A stretch of 64,000 nucleotides of DNA. Origin: Georgenia sp. TF02-10 (GTDB lineage Bacteria; Actinomycetota; Actinomycetes; Actinomycetales; Actinomycetaceae). A program made the position numbers and the translations under genes. The DNA lies in assembly GCF_022759505.1 (NCBI RefSeq), contig NZ_CP094289.1, positions 3,658,001 to 3,722,000 of the forward strand, given 5' to 3'. The notes beneath the pieces were generated by a model. That model made no database searches. It was given only the letters and a program-made list of their open reading frames with translations, and had not been told where the DNA came from. Below are positions 17,527-28,204 of this stretch, piece after piece. Numbering within the stretch: position 1 is the stretch's first letter; each line of letters begins with the position of its first letter.

Positions 17527-19626
17527 TCATCTCGTGCGTGCCGTTCTGGACTGCGCGCGGTTCGCGATGGCGCGGAGTCGCGGGTCGTCCGCCTCGGTCT
17601 GGCGGGCGAGGACCGCCTGAGCCGTCGGGGTGCGCAGCTCGTACAGGGCCATGGCCGCCGACAGGCGAACCTGTTCGTCGGTGTCCTGGAGCGCCTCGGT
17701 CAGGGCCTCGGTGGCACCTTCCGCGCCCGTGCCGATGAAGCAGAGGACCTCGGCGGCGTGGCGCCGCATCGGTGCCTCGTCGCTGGTCAGTGCCGTGACG
17801 AGGCAGGGCACGGCGGCGCGACCGAAGGATGCCAGGTCGCGGGTGAGTCCGTTCCGACCGTTGCTGTCGCCCGTTCCCAGCTGCGCCGCCAGGGCCGGGA
17901 TGGCTCGGGGGTCGCCGATGCGGGTGAGTGCCCACCGGGCCTTGGCCGCCACGTCCGGGTCATCGTCCGCCGCCAGCGGCACGATGGCGTCGGTGGTCGC
18001 CGGGTCCGCGATCTTGCTCAGGACGTGCACCGCCTGCACGCGCGACGCGGTGTCGGCCCCGGCCAGCGCGTCCAGCAGGAGCGGTGCAGCCGCCTCGGCG
18101 ACGCGGGTGACCGCCCAGGAGAGCGTGTCGCGCACGAAGAAGTCCGGCTCGGACCACAGCCGTGCCACCAACGCCCGAGCGGCGCCAGGGTCGGCCAGCG
18201 TGCCGAGGTCGAGGGCCGCAGCCTGACGCACGTCACGGTCGGGGTTCATGAGCCGGTGGAGAGCGTCGTCGACCTGAGGGTCACCGGTGGGCTCGATCGG
18301 CTCGCCCAGGCCTGCGGCAGCAGCGAGCTCCGGCCACATCTCCTTGATGGCCGCAAGGATCTTCGTCTGGGAGTCGGACAGCCAGGCGATGGTTGCGGAC
18401 TCACTGGGGCCGCCCACGTAGCCCGCGGGGTCCACGGCGCTTCCCTCGACCCACGTGTGGCGCACGCGGGCGGTGTCAGCGATGGCGTCGAGGGGGTTGC
18501 CGTCCACGAGCAGGAGATCTGCTCTCTTGCCTGGGCTCAGGAGCCCGCGGTCGTGCAGGCCGAATAGGCGCGCCGGCACCGAGGTTGCAGCGCGCAGCGC
18601 GACGGCGGGACCGAGGCCGGCGGCTACTGCCAGGTGGTGGAGCTCGCGGTGGAGGCTGGCGCCATAGACCAGGCCGGGGTTCGGGGCGTCCGTTCCGGCG
18701 AGGATCGCACAGCCGCGCCGCGCCAGCTCACGGACGTTGGCAAGGGCCGCATCCAGGTCCGGCCCGGTCGGCGGCATCCACCGCTGGGCTTGGGTGTCGA
18801 GCACCTCGCGCCAGGCCGGTGTCAGCCGGGTATCGAGCAGGACGTCCTCACGCAGTGGCATCACCCCGGCGCGCACGGGGAAGCCGTCCGAGATCGACAA
18901 GGTCGCGATGACAGCCAGCCCGGCCGCGGCCACCTCGTCCAGCTGCGCCTGGCTCATCGGGGCGAACGGCACGTGCCCGAGCATGTCCACCCCGCACCGG
19001 GCAACAAGTGCTGCCCCCTCCCCCGTCGAGACATGAGCGACGACCGACAGCCCAGCATTGTGCGCGCTCTGGACCAGGGCGAGGATTGTCGCCTCATCCA
19101 GGGCCGGGATGTGGAGCATCGCCCCAGACCCGTCGTCGTAGATCACCTTCAGGTGCGTTGCACCCTCGGCCATACGCCCAGCCACGAAGGGCTCCGCATC
19201 ACCCGGCCCCGTGACGTACGGGAAGGGCGAGTACGCCATCGTGGGATGTCCTCCCGGGGCGGTCGCACCGATGCTCGAGGTCACGAAGTCTGCACGCGCA
19301 GGTCCGTCGCCACGACGGGCGGTGAGCACCGCCGCGCGCTCCGCCGCGATGACGTCCGGCTTGCTGAACTGGTCGACCAACGTGGTGACGCCGAACTGAG
19401 CGGCGAGCACGGTGCACTCCGGCGCCAGGTGCACATGCGCATCGATGAGGCCGGGCAGCAGCGTCCCGCCCCCGCCGTCGGTGACCTCATCTCCCGGCTG
19501 GATGATCTCCTCCCCGCCGATCGCCTCGACCAGTCCCCGGTCGACACGCAGGTGCGTTGCCGCGAGGACTCCCGTCCCGTCGAAGATGCGGTCGGCCTTG
19601 ATGACGAAGGGTGGTGCTGCGCTCAT
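17527..19626 (-). CDS. Amidohydrolase fused to C-terminal HEAT repeats
   Basis: A 699-residue fusion. Residues 1 to about 410 are a metal-dependent amidohydrolase: composite beta-sandwich start (IKADRIFDGTGV), HxH metal motif in IDAHVHLAPE (His64, His66), further His in VVAHVSTGEG and MLGHVPF, and Asp in ILAGTDAPNPG. Residues about 445-699 form HEAT-type repeats (PDRDVRQAAALDLGTLADPG, DDDPDVAAKARWALTRIGDP, DEQVRLSAAMALYELRTP). The ATG at 19626 is about 8 bases after a -10 box, so the mRNA is likely leaderless. A divergent TipA-like MerR gene probably controls it. The substrate is unknown. Confidence 0.88.
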   Translation of the reverse strand: MSAAPPFVIKADRIFDGTGVLAATHLRVDRGLVEAIGGEEIIQPGDEVTDGGGGTLLPGLIDAHVHLAPECTVLAAQFGVTTLVDQFSKPDVIAAERAAVLTARRGDGPARADFVTSSIGATAPGGHPTMAYSPFPYVTGPGDAEPFVAGRMAEGATHLKVIYDDGSGAMLHIPALDEATILALVQSAHNAGLSVVAHVSTGEGAALVARCGVDMLGHVPFAPMSQAQLDEVAAAGLAVIATLSISDGFPVRAGVMPLREDVLLDTRLTPAWREVLDTQAQRWMPPTGPDLDAALANVRELARRGCAILAGTDAPNPGLVYGASLHRELHHLAVAAGLGPAVALRAATSVPARLFGLHDRGLLSPGKRADLLLVDGNPLDAIADTARVRHTWVEGSAVDPAGYVGGPSESATIAWLSDSQTKILAAIKEMWPELAAAAGLGEPIEPTGDPQVDDALHRLMNPDRDVRQAAALDLGTLADPGAARALVARLWSEPDFFVRDTLSWAVTRVAEAAAPLLLDALAGADTASRVQAVHVLSKIADPATTDAIVPLAADDDPDVAAKARWALTRIGDPRAIPALAAQLGTGDSNGRNGLTRDLASFGRAAVPCLVTALTSDEAPMRRHAAEVLCFIGTGAEGATEALTEALQDTDEQVRLSAAMALYELRTPTAQAVLARQTEADDPRLRAIANRAQSRTARTR

Positions 19627-19633
19627 GCAGGGG

Positions 19634-19664
19634 ACACTAGAAGCTGCCGTAGCGAGAGGGTCAA
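19634..19664 (-). promoter_or_regulatory. MerR-type promoter with 19-bp spacer
   Basis: On the minus strand TTGACC (19664-19659) and TAGTGT (19639-19634) are separated by exactly 19 bp, the over-long spacing characteristic of promoters activated by MerR-family proteins. It points at the amidohydrolase gene, whose ATG is 8 bases below the -10 box. A plus-strand -10-like TAGCGT at 19670-19675 lies 6 bases before the regulator's GTG. Confidence 0.7.
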
Positions 19665-19681
19665 ACCGCTAGCGTCGAGCC

Positions 19682-20452
19682 GTGCAGTACTCGATCAGCC
19701 AGGTCGCCACGATGGCCGGCGTCTCGGCCAGGACCCTGCGGCACTACGACGAGATCGGGCTGCTCGCCCCGGCCGCCGTCTCCGCCAACGGCTACCGCTG
19801 GTACGGCCGGAGCGAGCTGCGCCGGCTGCAGCGCATCCTGCTGCTGCGCGACCTGGACGTCCCGCTCCCGCAGATCGACGCCATCCTCGCGGGGGATGAC
19901 GACGAGGCCGCCGCGCTGCGTCGCCACCTGGTGCTCGTCACCGCCGAACGGGACCGCCTCGACCGGATCGCCGCCACCATCACCCGCACCCTGGAGGACC
20001 TCGAGGGCCAGGACCGTCTGCCCGATGAGGAGTTCTTCCGGGGACTGGACGAGGGACGCTCGCAGCTCGCCGCCACCCTTCAGGAACGGTTCGGCGACGC
20101 CGCCGCCAGCAGCGTGCAGACCGCAGCCGGTGGAACGGAGCACTGGACCAGGAGCGACTACGACCAGGCGGCCGCCGACGGCCGAGAGCTCTTCGCCCGC
20201 CTGTCCCGCACCCGTCGGTCCGGCCTCGACCCCACCTCGCCCCAGGCGCTCGACGTCGTTGTGGAGCACCACGACGCCGTCCGCGCCCTGTGGCCCGTCG
20301 ATCCCGCGGCCTACCACGCCCTCGCCGACCTGATCGAGACCGACCCCCAGCAGCGCGCCGTCGCCGGGACCGAGGACCCCGACCTTCCCGCGTGGTTGGC
20401 GGCAGCCATCCGCGCCTACGCCATCCACCGCCTCGGCTACCGCCACCTCTGA
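19682..20452 (+). CDS. MerR-family regulator with TipAS-like effector domain
   Basis: A 256-residue regulator. Residues 1-70 are a MerR winged helix (YSISQVATMAGVSARTLRHY, DEIGLLAPAAVSANGYRWYG), then a coiled-coil helix. Residues about 110-256 form a TipAS-like globin-fold domain that in TipA binds thiopeptide antibiotics. The start is GTG 19682, probably leaderless. It is divergent from the amidohydrolase-HEAT gene with only 55 bp between starts, so one operator can serve both. The ligand here is unknown. Confidence 0.88.
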   Translation: MQYSISQVATMAGVSARTLRHYDEIGLLAPAAVSANGYRWYGRSELRRLQRILLLRDLDVPLPQIDAILAGDDDEAAALRRHLVLVTAERDRLDRIAATITRTLEDLEGQDRLPDEEFFRGLDEGRSQLAATLQERFGDAAASSVQTAAGGTEHWTRSDYDQAAADGRELFARLSRTRRSGLDPTSPQALDVVVEHHDAVRALWPVDPAAYHALADLIETDPQQRAVAGTEDPDLPAWLAAAIRAYAIHRLGYRHL

Positions 20453-20525
20453 GCCGAGCGGAGCCGGCCGGGACCGTAACGCACGAAGGGCCCGGCAGCC
20501 TGCTGGCCACCGAGCCCCGAAGACG

Positions 20526-20567
20526 CCGGAAGGGCCCGGCGGCCATCTGGCCACCGGGCCCTTCCGG
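20526..20567. terminator. Long GC hairpin between convergent genes
   Basis: CCGGAAGGGCCCGG at 20526-20539 pairs with its complement at 20554-20567, and inner GGCC/GGCC extend the stem around ATCT. It separates the MerR-like gene (plus) and clpC (minus). A partly matching copy of the left half (AAGGGCCCGGC, then CTGGCCACCG) lies at about 20486-20514, as if the terminator had been duplicated. Confidence 0.85.
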
Positions 20568-20617
20568 GCGGTGCGAGCGGACCCGCGGGGCCGCTCGCCG
20601 CGGTTGCGGCGGGTCGG

Positions 20618-23194
<2,577 letters not shown>

Positions 23195-23401
23195 GAGAAC
23201 TCCTCTGGGGCGGCCACCCTCGGTCCGGCACCCGGCACGGCGCGGGTTGGGCGGCGTTCGACAAGGCTAACGGCGGCGTCCCCGCCCTACTGCCCGTGTT
23301 CGCCAGCGGCGTGATACCGGCCGGGACGACGGCGGCCGGCCCCCGCGGCGGCCCCGGCACCACCGGGCCGGGGCCCGGTCAGCGGCCCGCGGCCGCGCGG
23401 C

Positions 23402-23451
23402 GGCCAGCGCCCGGCCGGCGCCCGACGGCCAGCACCCGGCCGGCGTCAGGC
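23402..23451. repeat. 25-bp tandem pair at the end of the macrodomain gene
   Basis: Units 23402-23426 and 23427-23451 share GGCCAGC-CCCGGCCGGCG. The second unit contains the gene's stop; in the first the stop position has diverged. Weaker than the other stop-spanning repeats. Confidence 0.6.
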
Positions 23452-23970
23452 GACGAGCGCCCGGTCGAACTGGGCCCGGACGCCGTCGTCGAGCAGGACG
23501 AACCGGACCAGGTCGACGGCGCTGCCGCCCGGCCCGTCGGCGAACTCCCGGACGCTGGCCACCGCGACGCCGGCCACCTGGGCCGGGTCCCACCCGTAGA
23601 CCCCGGCGCTGATCGCCGGGAACGCCACGGTCCGCGCGCCGACGGCGACCGCCACGTCCAGGGAACTGGTGAAGCAGGCGGCCAGCAGCGCCGGGTCGGT
23701 CTGGCCGCGGTGGGCGTTCGGGCCGACGGTGTGGATGACCCACCGGGCCGGGAGGCGGTAGCCCCGGGTGGGCACGGCCTGGCCCACCGGCAGCCCGTCG
23801 GGCAGCTCGGTGCGGCGCAGGTCCTGGCACTCGGCGAGCAGCTCGGGCCCGGCCGCGCGGTGGATGGCGCCGTCCACCCCGCCGCCACCCAGCAGGGAGG
23901 AGTTGGCGGCGTTGACGACGGCGTCGACCGCCTGGGTGGTGATGTCGCCCTGGATGGCCTCGATCCTCAT
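23446..23970 (-). CDS. Macrodomain protein (O-acetyl-ADP-ribose deacetylase-like)
   Basis: A 174-residue stand-alone macrodomain of the MacroD/YmdB type. Blocks: IQGDITTQAVDAVVNAANSS, LLGGGGVDGAIHRAAG (catalytic-loop Asp and Gly run), YRLPARWVIHTVGP and AFPAISAGVYGWD (ribose-binding loop). These enzymes hydrolyse O-acetyl-ADP-ribose or remove ADP-ribose from proteins. It is the last gene of a DUF2516-dtd-macrodomain run, 25 bp after dtd. Confidence 0.93.
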   Translation of the reverse strand: MRIEAIQGDITTQAVDAVVNAANSSLLGGGGVDGAIHRAAGPELLAECQDLRRTELPDGLPVGQAVPTRGYRLPARWVIHTVGPNAHRGQTDPALLAACFTSSLDVAVAVGARTVAFPAISAGVYGWDPAQVAGVAVASVREFADGPGGSAVDLVRFVLLDDGVRAQFDRALVA

Positions 23971-23995
23971 GCCCCGATCCTGCCCTGCCTCGGCG

Positions 23996-24421
23996 TCAGA
24001 CCTCGACGAGCACGGTGACCGGCCCGTCGTTCACCAGCTCGAGCGCCATGTCCGCGCCGAACCGGCCGGTGGCGACCGGCACGCCGCGCCCGCGCAGGTC
24101 GGCGGCGACCGCCTCGACCAGCGGCTCGGCGACCGGCGCCGGCGCGGCCCGGTTCCAGGTGGGCCGACGGCCCTTGCGCACGTCGGCGTACAGGGTGAAC
24201 TGGGAGACGAGGAGGACCGGGGCGCCGGCGTCGAGCACCGAGGCCTCCTCCCGCAGGATGCGCAGCTCGGCGATCTTGCGGGCGAGCCGGGAGACCTGCG
24301 CGGGGCCGTCATCGTGGGTCACGCCGACCAGCGCCACCAGCCCGGGGGCGTCGATCCGGCCGACCACCTCCCCGTCGACGCGGACCGCGGCCCGGGTCAC
24401 CCGCTGGAGGACCGCCCGCAC
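23996..24421 (-). CDS. dtd: D-aminoacyl-tRNA deacylase
   Basis: Removes D-amino acids, and glycine mischarged on tRNA-Ala, from tRNA. It has 141 residues, typical length, with the paired active-site motifs [15 protein letters not shown] and, near the C-terminus, [21 protein letters not shown] (Gly-cisPro-like region). The start is GTG 24421, one base after the DUF2516 stop, so translation is probably coupled. Confidence 0.95.
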   Translation of the reverse strand: MRAVLQRVTRAAVRVDGEVVGRIDAPGLVALVGVTHDDGPAQVSRLARKIAELRILREEASVLDAGAPVLLVSQFTLYADVRKGRRPTWNRAAPAPVAEPLVEAVAADLRGRGVPVATGRFGADMALELVNDGPVTVLVEV

Positions 24422-24422
24422 C

Positions 24423-24752
24423 TCACCAGCCCCCGCCGCGCGGCGGGCGACGGCGGCCGTAGCCCCGGACGGCGGGGCGGACGTCGGCGAGGTAGACCCC
24501 GGCGGGGACGACGGCGAGGAGCTGCAGGAACCCGCCCATGAGCCCGATGCCGAGCGGCGGCGGGATGGCGACGAACCCGATCACCGCGGCGACCCCGAGG
24601 AGGACCAGCCAGAACGTCTTCGTGCGCTTGCCGGCCGTGGTGAACGCCCCGGCCGGCCGGCGGGCGGCGTCGACCAGGGCCCACAGCTCCAGGCCGAGCA
24701 TGACCAGGGCCAGGGCGAGGAAGAGGAGGACCTGCAGGTTGCCGACCACCAC
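24423..24752 (-). CDS. DUF2516 family membrane protein
   Basis: A protein of about 109 residues with roughly three hydrophobic helices ([35 protein letters not shown], a third near the C-terminus) and a basic [10 protein letters not shown] tail. The family is actinobacterial and uncharacterised. Start GTG 24752 or 24749: a TACGCT -10 box lies just upstream, so leaderless translation from the second GTG is likely. It heads the dtd-macrodomain run. Confidence 0.8.
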   Translation of the reverse strand: MVVGNLQVLLFLALALVMLGLELWALVDAARRPAGAFTTAGKRTKTFWLVLLGVAAVIGFVAIPPPLGIGLMGGFLQLLAVVPAGVYLADVRPAVRGYGRRRPPRGGGW

Positions 24753-24851
24753 TAGAGCGTAACCGGCGGGCCGCGAGCCTTCGGGAGAGGCGCCTCCTCG
24801 CCCCCGGCCCGGCCGCGCGTTCGCTCGTTCGTGTCGAGTTCGAGGTTGTGC

Positions 24852-24904
24852 GCCGAGTTCGCTACGTGTGACTGGCGAACTCGGCTCGGACTGGCGAGCT
24901 CGGC
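24852..24904. repeat. Inverted and direct repeats between FUSC and DUF2516 genes
   Basis: GCCGAGTTCGC at 24852-24862 and GCGAACTCGGC at 24875-24885 are perfect inverted repeats with a 12-base loop, a possible terminator for the minus-strand FUSC gene. ACTGGCGA-CTCGGC is directly repeated at 24871-24885 and 24890-24904. Otherwise the 24753-25079 gap shows no gene. Confidence 0.6.
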
Positions 24905-25079
24905 ACTGTCGGGCGGCGCGAGTTCGCTGGTTCGTGCCGGCCCGGGGCCGTCCTCGCGCCAGGGCTGTCGCCGCCGTCGGGCGCCTCGGGTCCCCGGGAC
25001 GGCGGGCCGGCGGCTGCGCGCCGGCGACCCGGGAAGACCCGGGAGGCCCGGCCGGCGCGGAGCCGCTGCCGGCGGCGGG

Positions 25080-26321
25080 TCAGGGCTCGCCGAGCTCGCG
25101 GACCGCCTGCCGGTAGCTCAGCCCGGTCATCTGCAGCGCGTCCACGGCGAGGGAGCGGAGCAGGGAGACCAGGGTCTGCTGGCGCCAGCCCTGGCTGGCG
25201 TACGCCTCGGGCACGAGCGCGGCGGCGACGTCCGCCAGCATCGCGCGGGCCTGCTCCGGCGGCTCGCCCCGGCCGAGCGAGGCGCCCAGCGAGCGGGCGC
25301 CGGCGGCCAGCGCCTCCACCTGGTCGGCGATCTCCGGGACCGGGCCGTCCTCCTCCACGGCGAGCACGCCCCGGCGGGCGACCACCCGGGCGTTGCGCAT
25401 CGCCCGGTCGGCGAGGGTCGCGGCCCGGGAGAGCTCGCCGATGACCGGCCGGTCCGCGCGCCGGGCGGGGTTGACGCGGGCCAGCTCGGCGGCGCTGCGG
25501 GTGGCGGCGGTCCAGGACTCCAGCGTCTCCTGGGAGGCGCGGCCCTGGGCGAGCGCGTCGGCGGCGAGCTGGGCGTCGCCCGTGCGGAGCGCCCGGCCCA
25601 GCGTGCTGAGCATGCCGGCCAGGTCGCCCATGGCCTCCCGGGCCAGCGCCCGCGGGCGGCGGTGCACGTCCCCGGGCAGCAGCGCGGCCACGACCAGGGC
25701 GACCAGGGCGCCGACGGCGGCGTCGGACCACCGGCCCAGCGCCCCGCCGCTGAGCATGGCCGCCGGCATGGCGACGATGACGATGCTCTGCACCCCGGCC
25801 TGGGTGGTGAGGAGCTGGCCGCGGTCGAGGAACCTGGCGATGAGCGCGGAGACGAGGAGCACGACGGCGATCTGCACCGGGCCGGCGCCGAAGACCTGGA
25901 CGAACAGCTCGCCCAGGCCGACGCCGACGGCGACGCCGGCGCCCATCTCGGCCACCCGGCGCAGCTGCCGCTCGGGCTGGAAGCCCAGGCACACCCAGGC
26001 GGCGATGGGCGCGAACAGCGGCACGGCGTGGTTCAGCACCTCGCCGGAGACGAAGTACGCGATCCCGGCGGCGAGCGCGGCCGTGGCCACCGGCAGGGCC
26101 GCGGTGCGGACCCGGCGGGCGCCCTGCCGGGCCCGGACGCCGAGGAAGACCCGCCACCGGCGCGGGTCCATCGACTGGCCGAGCCCGACGGCGATGAGCC
26201 GGACCGCCTCCCCGGCGCGGCGGTCCGCCTCCCGGGCGGGTCGGCTCGTCGCCTCGGCGCTGCTGCCCGCGCCGCCACGGGCGGCCGGTCCGGGCGTGCC
26301 CGCGCCGCCCCTGCCGTCCAC
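25080..26321 (-). CDS. FUSC family membrane protein (aromatic-acid-exporter-like)
   Basis: A 413-residue protein: low-complexity N-terminus of about 50 residues, then about six membrane helices in the first half (VATAALAAGIAYFVSGEVLN, WSDAAVGALVALVVAALLPG), then a long cytoplasmic helical region from about residue 220. The layout fits the FUSC/aromatic acid exporter superfamily. The start GTG 26321 is the first in frame and could be later. It follows ygfZ by 114 bp. The substrate is unknown. Confidence 0.8.
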   Translation of the reverse strand: MDGRGGAGTPGPAARGGAGSSAEATSRPAREADRRAGEAVRLIAVGLGQSMDPRRWRVFLGVRARQGARRVRTAALPVATAALAAGIAYFVSGEVLNHAVPLFAPIAAWVCLGFQPERQLRRVAEMGAGVAVGVGLGELFVQVFGAGPVQIAVVLLVSALIARFLDRGQLLTTQAGVQSIVIVAMPAAMLSGGALGRWSDAAVGALVALVVAALLPGDVHRRPRALAREAMGDLAGMLSTLGRALRTGDAQLAADALAQGRASQETLESWTAATRSAAELARVNPARRADRPVIGELSRAATLADRAMRNARVVARRGVLAVEEDGPVPEIADQVEALAAGARSLGASLGRGEPPEQARAMLADVAAALVPEAYASQGWRQQTLVSLLRSLAVDALQMTGLSYRQAVRELGEP

Positions 26322-26435
26322 CGCGCCGCCCGGTCCGCGCGCCCCGCCGTCGGCCGGTCCTGACCTGGCCCCCGCCGCACCGGCCGCGCCCCTGCCGTCG
26401 GCCGGGTCCGGGGCCGCCGGGCGCGGGCCGCTCGG

Positions 26436-27530
26436 TCACGGGCGCAGGTCGCGGCGGCGCAGGCCGGCGCCGGGGCGCTCGGCCGGGCGGGCGTCGGTGA
26501 CGCCCTCCGGGCCGACGATGACCTCCTGCGCGGCGGCGATCCCGCCGGCGCGCAGCGGGGCGTCCACGGCCACGGACCGCTTGACCAGGGCCAGCGCCGC
26601 CGGACCCAGCTCCTCGTGCCGGACGACGGAGGTGAGGTGGCCGACGACCTTCTCCCCGGCCAGCACCTCCGCCCCGGGCTCGGGCAGCACGTGCTCGGAG
26701 CCGTCGAGGTGGAGCATGACGAGCCGGCGCGGCGGGCGGCCCAGGTTGACCACCCGGGCGACGGTCTCCTGCCCGCGGTAGCAGCCCTTGCTGAGGTGGA
26801 CGGCGGTGCGGAGCCAGTCGAGCTCGTGCGGGATGGCCCGGTCGTCCACCTCGCGGGCCAGCCGCGGCCGCCACGCGGCGACCCGCAGCGCCTCCCAGGC
26901 CCAGGTGCCGGCCAGCCGCCCGCCGGCGGCGGCGACGTCGGCCAGGGCGTCCCGGCGGACCAGGCTGAGCCCGCGGGGCACCTCCGCGCCGGGGTGGTCG
27001 GCGTCGGGCGGGCCGTAGTGGGTGGAGCCGGGTGCGGTCCGCGGCCAGGGGTCGAGCCAGGTCAGCAGGTGGGCGGGGTGCCCGGCCAGCGCGGTCCAGC
27101 CGCCGGCCGCGGTACCCAGCACGGCGACGTCGTCCCGCCGCGCGACCTCCACCCGGAGCATGAACCGCATCTTGTCCAGGAACGCGGCGAGCGGCTCGGC
27201 GTCGGCGGCCTCGGTGACCAGCCAGGTGGTCTCGCCGTCGTCGACGACGGCCGGGGCGTGCTCGACGTGCCCGTGGACGTCCAGCAGGAGGAGCTCGGTG
27301 CTGGCGCCCGGCTCCAGGCCGAGGAGGAGCTGGGAGGAGAGGGTGTTGAGCCAGCTGATCCGGTCCGGGCCGGTGACGGTGACGACGCCGAGGTGGGAGA
27401 GGTCCACCACGGCCTCCCCCCGGGCCAGGGCGCGCTGCTCGTGCACCGGGTCGCCGTAGTGCAGCGCGACGCCGGCGTCCGGGCCGGCGGCGGCGACGGC
27501 GCCCGGCCGGGCCAGCAGCGGACTGGTCAT
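26436..27530 (-). CDS. ygfZ: Folate-binding protein YgfZ (GcvT-like)
   Basis: A 364-residue tetrahydrofolate-dependent protein for repair or assembly of iron-sulfur proteins. The diagnostic motif KGCYRGQET with its conserved Cys is present, preceded by a GcvT-like N-terminal domain (DLSHLGVVTVTGPDRISWLN). The ATG at 27530 is one base after the stop of the upstream nitrobindin-like gene. Confidence 0.93.
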   Translation of the reverse strand: MTSPLLARPGAVAAAGPDAGVALHYGDPVHEQRALARGEAVVDLSHLGVVTVTGPDRISWLNTLSSQLLLGLEPGASTELLLLDVHGHVEHAPAVVDDGETTWLVTEAADAEPLAAFLDKMRFMLRVEVARRDDVAVLGTAAGGWTALAGHPAHLLTWLDPWPRTAPGSTHYGPPDADHPGAEVPRGLSLVRRDALADVAAAGGRLAGTWAWEALRVAAWRPRLAREVDDRAIPHELDWLRTAVHLSKGCYRGQETVARVVNLGRPPRRLVMLHLDGSEHVLPEPGAEVLAGEKVVGHLTSVVRHEELGPAALALVKRSVAVDAPLRAGGIAAAQEVIVGPEGVTDARPAERPGAGLRRRDLRP

Positions 27531-27531
27531 C

Positions 27532-28137
27532 TCAGGCCTCCCCCTCCGCGGACGACTGCCGGCTCAGCCGGCCGGAGGCGTAGGACTGCAGCTCGTTGCC
27601 GAACGCCGCCAGGTCCATCGCCCACAGCAGGTCGCTCTGCACCAGGCCGTACATCCGGGTCGCGCCGGCGACCTCGGCCGCGGTGGCGGTGCGCACGACG
27701 GCGTCCGTCGCCAGGTCCACCCGGGGCCCGCGCACGGTGCCCAGGTAGACGCTCATCTGCCCGGCGGGGTCCGCGACGAGCACCTCCAGCTCGGTCCCGC
27801 CGCCGTGGACGCCGTCGCCGCCGTCGTCGGCCGAGGCCGGCACGGGCCGCCAGTAGGAGGTCTCGGTGGACCACTGCTCGGCCGGGACGAGGGCCCCGGC
27901 GCCCTCGTTGCCGGTCATCTCCTGGGCGATGGGCCCGGACCGCTCGGTGTCGGCGAGCCAGATGGTGCTGGTCGAGCGCAGGTAGGGGCCGCCGTCGTGG
28001 TCGAAGACGATCTCCTGGACGAAGGGCTGCTCGGGCACGCCGGGGTAGCCGAGCATCCCGAAGCCCCGCCACCGGCCGAGCAGCCAGGCCAGCGGGTAGC
28101 ACTCCGGGGCGAGGTCCTCGGGCAGGGTGAACGGCAT
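27532..28137 (-). CDS. FABP/nitrobindin-like heme-binding beta-barrel protein
   Basis: A 201-residue single-domain beta-barrel. PLAWLLGRWRGFGMLGYPG is the family's GxWxGxG entry motif; in nitrobindins the heme-ligating His lies near the C-terminus, and none is evident here. Roles in nitric oxide or peroxynitrite chemistry are reported for relatives. An insertion rich in Gly/Asp (SADDGGDGVHGGG) interrupts the barrel. It is tightly coupled to ygfZ, a conserved neighbour pair in actinobacteria. Confidence 0.88.
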   Translation of the reverse strand: MPFTLPEDLAPECYPLAWLLGRWRGFGMLGYPGVPEQPFVQEIVFDHDGGPYLRSTSTIWLADTERSGPIAQEMTGNEGAGALVPAEQWSTETSYWRPVPASADDGGDGVHGGGTELEVLVADPAGQMSVYLGTVRGPRVDLATDAVVRTATAAEVAGATRMYGLVQSDLLWAMDLAAFGNELQSYASGRLSRQSSAEGEA

Positions 28138-28165
28138 GCCCCCAGGCTAGCCGCCGCAGGCCGGC

Positions 28166-28204
28166 TCAGGCGGCGAGCAGCGGGCCCGGTCAGGCGGCGA
28201 GCAG
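28166..28204. repeat. Stop-spanning 24-bp repeat pair
   Basis: TCAGGCGGCGAGCAG occurs at 28166-28180 and 28190-28204. The second copy holds the stop of the membrane-protein gene at 28190; the first is a downstream duplicate TGA. Confidence 0.8.

Noticed and set aside
23270-23335. ClgR or HspR operator upstream of clpC
   Set aside because: TTCGCCAGCGGCG only partly resembles a ClgR site and no HAIR-type repeat is present; too weak to list.
24862-26874. 670-residue minus-strand open frame overlapping FUSC and ygfZ
   Set aside because: Arg/Gly/Pro-rich shadow of two well-supported genes in another frame; no domain, typical of high-GC DNA.
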